The notes under the pieces are model-generated. The model saw only the letters and a program-made list of their open reading frames with translations. It was not told the origin of the DNA and ran no database searches. This document shows, one piece after another, positions 60,025 through 64,000 of a stretch of 64,000 bases of DNA. The position numbers and the translations under genes were made by a program. Source of the DNA: Adiantum capillus-veneris (Eukaryota; Streptophyta; Polypodiopsida; Polypodiales; Pteridaceae). The stretch lies in assembly GCA_014529385.2 (NCBI GenBank), contig CM043966.1, positions 111,238,468 through 111,302,467 of the forward strand, given 5' to 3'. Position 1 is the stretch's first letter, and every line of letters starts with the position of its first letter.

Positions 60025-60638
60025 TGTCATAAAATATAATATATAACTTTACCAAATGATTCTCTCATATTAAAATGATTGCTTAATATGGGAAGATAAA
60101 AGGGGAACAAGAGTTAGTATATATGTGCTTCTAGACCTATATCAATAGCGGACCGAAAGGAGAAATGGTTTTATCTCAACAGGGGTAAAAGGGGAACAAG
60201 AGTTAGTATATATGTGCTTCTAGACCTATATCAATAGCGGACCGAAAGGAGAAATGGTTTTATCTCAACAGGGGTCCAAAAGGAGATGGTCTAACAAAGA
60301 ACAATGTACAATAAGTGCTTCTAGATTTACCTCAGCAAGGGACCAAGAGGAGAGATGGTTACATCTCAAAAGGGGTCCAAACAGAGGTAGTCTATCAAAG
60401 AGCAACTTGTATCTAATGGAGCTTAAAAGACCTTAGGGTGAGCTTCATTAAAGACCTCCAAAATTTAGTGTTAAAAAGCCCTTTGACCTTATGCAAGCTA
60501 GGGCTAACCTCGAGGTGGGAATCGTACCCAAGCGTGTGGTTGTAAGACGCTTTAAGTGGTTGTGGGAACCTTGCCTAAAGCTTGAGGTGATTTTTATGCT
60601 TAAATGACTAAGGTTTTTGAAATGTTAAATTCAAAAAT
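60025..60638 (+). repeat. 3' LTR of element E, left part
   Basis: Matches 46740-47268. It has a fresh 89-bp tandem duplication (60097-60185 and 60186-60274) that the 5' LTR lacks. Element F interrupts it at 60639; AAAAT (60634-60638) would be the target duplication. Confidence 0.82.
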
Positions 60639-61766
60639 TGTAAGGTCCCCAACCCACCAATACCAAGATTGGGATGGGATCCTTGACAGGTCTCTAGGTC
60701 TGATAAAAATCAGACTCTCTAAAAAGAAAAATCCAAGGAATAGACCTTTACCATTGACAATGGCTTGGGTCTATCGCCTTAGAAGAAGACCTAGTCCTGT
60801 CTCGCAACGGAAACGGGACAACGTATTAAAAGTCCAAAAAATATATTTCGGCCTTATAACTGCCACAATTGGGCTAAGGTATCCTCAACCAACGCTTTTT
60901 CCCCCCCAACAGATGTGAGGGCGCAGTCGCTTGTGGACTCCTCTTCCAAGTGAAGAAGTTTTCTAAATGTTTTAGTGCGTAGGGATGGATAGTTACCTGA
61001 CTAATCAGGCCCACCCGTCCATGATTGACAACCATAGTCAATCCCCACTTACCACCCCACACCCACACATGATTCTTTTGTTATTTAATTACTACCACGT
61101 TCTTATCATAATTAAAATAATGATTACTTTTATTTTTCATAACAGGATTTTATTAAAACGGCCCTTGAAAACAATATTGAAAACATTCTTTTAGCAAACA
61201 GACATCTTTAAACTTAAGACAGGGTACTGTCAATCAAAACATTGTCCATAATAACCATGACCAGTACTCGTCTTATCTTAAGACCACCTAAGGGTGAAAA
61301 AAACGGCACCCATTCCTTATTCATAATCCGGAGTGGATAAACCCCCACCCAAGGTTCCGTGTGCCCATACACCAAACCAGTTGCCCATACAACCGGGCGG
61401 CTCCACTAGGATAAAAAAACGGTATCCTAACTTATGTAGAAACATCAAGACATGACACAGAGTAGAAACTCAACGTTCATGGGGGTAACCGACTTATCCG
61501 TGGCTAGAAAGCCAATCATTATCATCAAAATATACCAAGGAGTCGGAGGTGTCTTGAGACATGCTATCTTAAGGATGATCAATCATATCTTTCCTAATTC
61601 AACCAATTTTAACCCAAACAATTCTTTCCTACATTATAGACAATGCACGTTGGAAGTTACCCTCCGTTTTTGGTCAATTATTCTTATTCGTACTCACTCC
61701 TTACGTATGCAATGCTAACTTAAAAATGAACTTTAAAAGATTTAATTGAACAAAATAGAAATCCAC

Positions 61767-61928
61767 CTCGAACTGCTCGGCCATCTGCTGCTGCGCTGGA
61801 GCCTGCAAACTTTCCTCCGTCGGCCTATGGCTAGGCCCAAACTCATGGTCATTAGTGCCTTTATTTCTTTTGTTGCTAATATCCTCTTCCTTGGTAAGAG
61901 GATTTCCTTTGATTCTCTTTGGAGCCAT
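61767..61928 (-). CDS. Candidate first exon of gag inside the LTR of F
   Basis: 54 codons from ATG at 61928 (MAPKRIKGNPLTKEED) to EQFE, followed by GTGGAT as donor in phase 0. Beyond the donor the unspliced frame reads VDFYFVQLN and stops, closely like VDHIFIQVV and stop in D. Sequence between start and donor is diverged, so the shared frame, start and donor suggest selection for a coding exon. No acceptor is in the window. Confidence 0.5.
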
Positions 61929-62599
61929 TTCGGCAGCCTTATAAAAAGAATTAATCAATTAGAGGTTTAATTGAACAATTTCTTTTCTTTCTTTTTACCC
62001 AAAAATAAGGATTTCTGGAATAAGTAAGTATCCTTGATAGTTAATCGGATGAGATATTCCTCCAGTAACTTCCTTGTACTATAAGTAATTTCTCATAATT
62101 ACCATTTAATTTGGGAAGCCCTTTAACTAGGTTTGTCGTTAATATATATTCCATTTTAGCTTTAGTAATTTATAAATTTCTATCGGCTTATGGATTACTC
62201 ACCCTAAATCTCAATTGAATATGTTTTATCTTTAGGAATTTTCATAAATTTGATTTATAACCTTTCCCTCCTATACTTATGATCTAATTTAGACAAAAAT
62301 TTTCTGATAGTAATTTGTTATACTAACCATTGATGCTGAGGTAATTTTCCCAATCTTCAATAGTGATTTTGAGCCTAAGGTATTTATTTGGTAATTAGAT
62401 AAATTCATTTACTAATTTCCTTTCTCTATTTTATACGCAAAATCGGTTATTTTTAATGAAGATAAATATTTAAACTATTTATCGGAGATTGGGGTATTTA
62501 TCATAAATTCCTCAAGGTGTGTTCTAACCCTGATAATTATATCAAAGGATTTGGGTTAATTTACTATGTTTCCATAGAAATAATTTAATTTTACTGAGA

Positions 62600-63350
62600 T
62601 AATTAGGTAAACTAATTATCTGAGGGTAACATAATTATCACAAGCTTCCTAAGATGTGATTAACCTCTAATAAATAACTCAAAGCATTTTGAATCAATTT
62701 GCTAATTTCCCCCTTTTAATTTGTCCAAAAATAGAGTAATTCTCCTAAAGTAATTAGGTAGATTAATTATTTGAGCTTTACGTAATTATCACAGGTTTTC
62801 TAACATGTAATTAACCTTTGATAAATAACTCAAAGCATTTTGAATCAATTTGCCAATTTTCCCCTTTTAATTTGTCCTAAAAACAAAGTAAGTATGCTAA
62901 AGTAATTAAGTAAATAATTATCTGAGCTTGAAATAATTATCACAAGATCCCTTACATGTATTTAACCTCTCATAAATAAATCACAAAAATTTGAATCAAT
63001 TTACTAATTTTCCCCTTTTAATTTGTCCTAAAAATAGAGTATTTCTGCTAAAGTAATTAGGTAAATTAATTATCTGATCTTGACATAATTATCATGGATT
63101 TTCTAACATATAATTAACCTCTTATAAATAAATCAAAGCAATTTGAATCAATGTACTAATTTCCCTCTTTTAATTTGTCCTAAAAATAGAGTATTTCTAC
63201 TAAAGTAATTAAGTAAATTAATTATCTGCACTTAAAATAATTATCACGAGTTTCCTAACATGTAATAAACCTCTGATAAATAACTCGAAACATTTTGAAT
63301 CAATTTGATTATTTTTCCCTTTAATTTTCTCAAAACAATAGTGTAATTCT
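62600..63350 (-). repeat. Tandem repeat, 151-bp period, five copies
   Basis: Unit starts fall at 62600, 62751, 62903, 63054 and 63206, each at a TAATTAGGTAA or TAATTAAGTAA word. Shared words include TTGAATCAATTT and CTTTTAATTTGTCC. A more diverged copy may extend to about 62440. It is very AT-rich and sits between the TATA box of F and its first exon, hence in the transcript leader. Confidence 0.85.
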
Positions 63351-63788
63351 ACCTAATTAATTATGAAAATTACTCAAAAAATTATAAGATAATTTTTAGC
63401 TTAATAATAGTTTAATGAATCTCTGATAATTACCTCAACTTAATCTATATTTAATTAATATATTTTCCATTAATTTATGGTTAATTTGGATAATTTCAGC
63501 TCTAATATGATAGGATAATGAATTAGCTTCATATTCCCAAGCTTAATTACAATAATGAGCAGAGAATATTTAATTAAGAGAGGATTTATGAGTATACATA
63601 GGCTTAATCTTTAATTTATTAACAAAATAGATTAATCTAGCCTTGCTAATTAAGAAGGATTAGGCTAATTACCGTTTAAGTTAATCAACTAGAGCTTACT
63701 CTCTAGTGATTTTTACGCAGCGGCCTCTCTAGATGAGAGAGAGTGTGTCAAGGCTCCGAGTCTGTCTGAAATTGTGAAGCAAGGGTCA

Positions 63789-63796
63789 TATTTATA
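63789..63796 (-). promoter_or_regulatory. TATA box in the LTR of F
   Basis: Minus strand CCTATAAATATGACC, 20-30 bp after CAGCCTGTGAG, as in D. Transcription would run toward lower coordinates through the 151-bp repeats to the exon at 61928. Confidence 0.6.
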
Positions 63797-64000
63797 GGTT
63801 TTTGGGCACTCACAGGCTGGAAAGTGGCAGTAACTTGCATCCCAAGCAGCCCTACACGTCCAAAAACGTCCCCTGCTGCTAAATCTAGTATGGGAGAGTT
63901 CATCATTACCCCACACAACCCCCCTCGGCTTCCAAAATCGATTTTTACTATTTTCATTGATTTTTATTGATGAAAATTGAAAATATCAGTAATTTTTAGT

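Larger units (their letters stand above)
46740..60638 (+). mobile_element. Element E: degraded Ty3/gypsy chromovirus-like element
   Basis: The 5' LTR begins TGTCATAAAATA at 46740, is interrupted by element D, and resumes at 54393 to end at 54911. A primer site and broken gag, protease, reverse transcriptase, RNase H, integrase and chromodomain-like remnants follow. The 3' LTR starts at 60025 and is cut by element F at 60639, so the right end is not in view. Every coding part has stops or deletions. A chromodomain at the integrase end is the mark of chromoviruses. Confidence 0.85.
60639..64000 (-). mobile_element. Element F: long LTR of a relative of D, runs past the window edge
   Basis: Read on the minus strand, the end is GGTTGGGGACCTTACA, matching the LTR end of D (GGGGTGGGGACCTCACA). 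It shares with D a CAGCCTGT-to-TATA promoter block and a MAP-starting exon with phase-0 donor. This is therefore an LTR in minus orientation. Because element E sequence, not a primer site, follows its 3' end, it is a 3' LTR or a solo LTR. No other gene is seen in the parts 60639-61766 and 61929-62400. Confidence 0.72.

Overview
This window comes from a large, repeat-rich plant nuclear genome. I see no intact host gene. Almost all of it is LTR retrotransposons nested in each other, with an unusual number of long GA/CT, TA and GT dinucleotide arrays. The pol proteins are of plant Ty3/gypsy and Ty1/copia type. From memory, the integrase of the largest element reads most like proteins from fern or other non-seed-plant genomes, but that is an impression I cannot check here.

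Layout. 1-5800: old degraded sequence with a minisatellite, a palindromic 12-mer array, a dead copia gag and a broken RING-like fragment. 5800-9836 is an ancient imperfect inverted repeat. Its right arm continues at 39961-40056 and 45605-45870, because two elements landed in it. One is element A (9837-39955, minus strand, target duplication CTCTC). The other is a Ty1/copia element (40057-45604, minus strand, CATCA). Element A was itself hit by element B (34062-39554, plus strand, TTAAG), which is the same family in opposite orientation, and by a young 19,051-bp Ty3/gypsy element (11293-30343, minus strand, AATGG). 46740 to the right edge is a degraded chromodomain gypsy, element E. Its 5' LTR holds a gag-only element D (47845-54387, TATGC), and its 3' LTR is cut by element F (from 60639, minus strand), a relative of D.

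The young gypsy element is the most interesting object. Its LTRs differ by two substitutions and one CT unit. It encodes gag, then one pol frame broken by three in-frame stops, then a third ORF broken by one stop. Pol runs protease, reverse transcriptase, RNase H, two consecutive H2C2 zinc domains and integrase. A second complete retropepsin-like domain and a tail of repeated W-x-x-K motifs follow the integrase. The third ORF product has a UBA-like motif and a long coiled coil. A 24-bp palindrome occurs nine times in this element and nowhere else that I saw. Four copies lie in the leader before gag and five in the spacer before ORF3, with nearly the same spacing in both clusters. This looks like a cis-acting system shared by the two reading units.

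Elements D and F share a second unusual design. A small exon beginning MAP lies inside the LTR and ends at a phase-0 splice donor. In D a phase-compatible acceptor sits just before a gag frame that has no ATG. Both point to gag being made from a transcript spliced across the LTR and primer-binding site.
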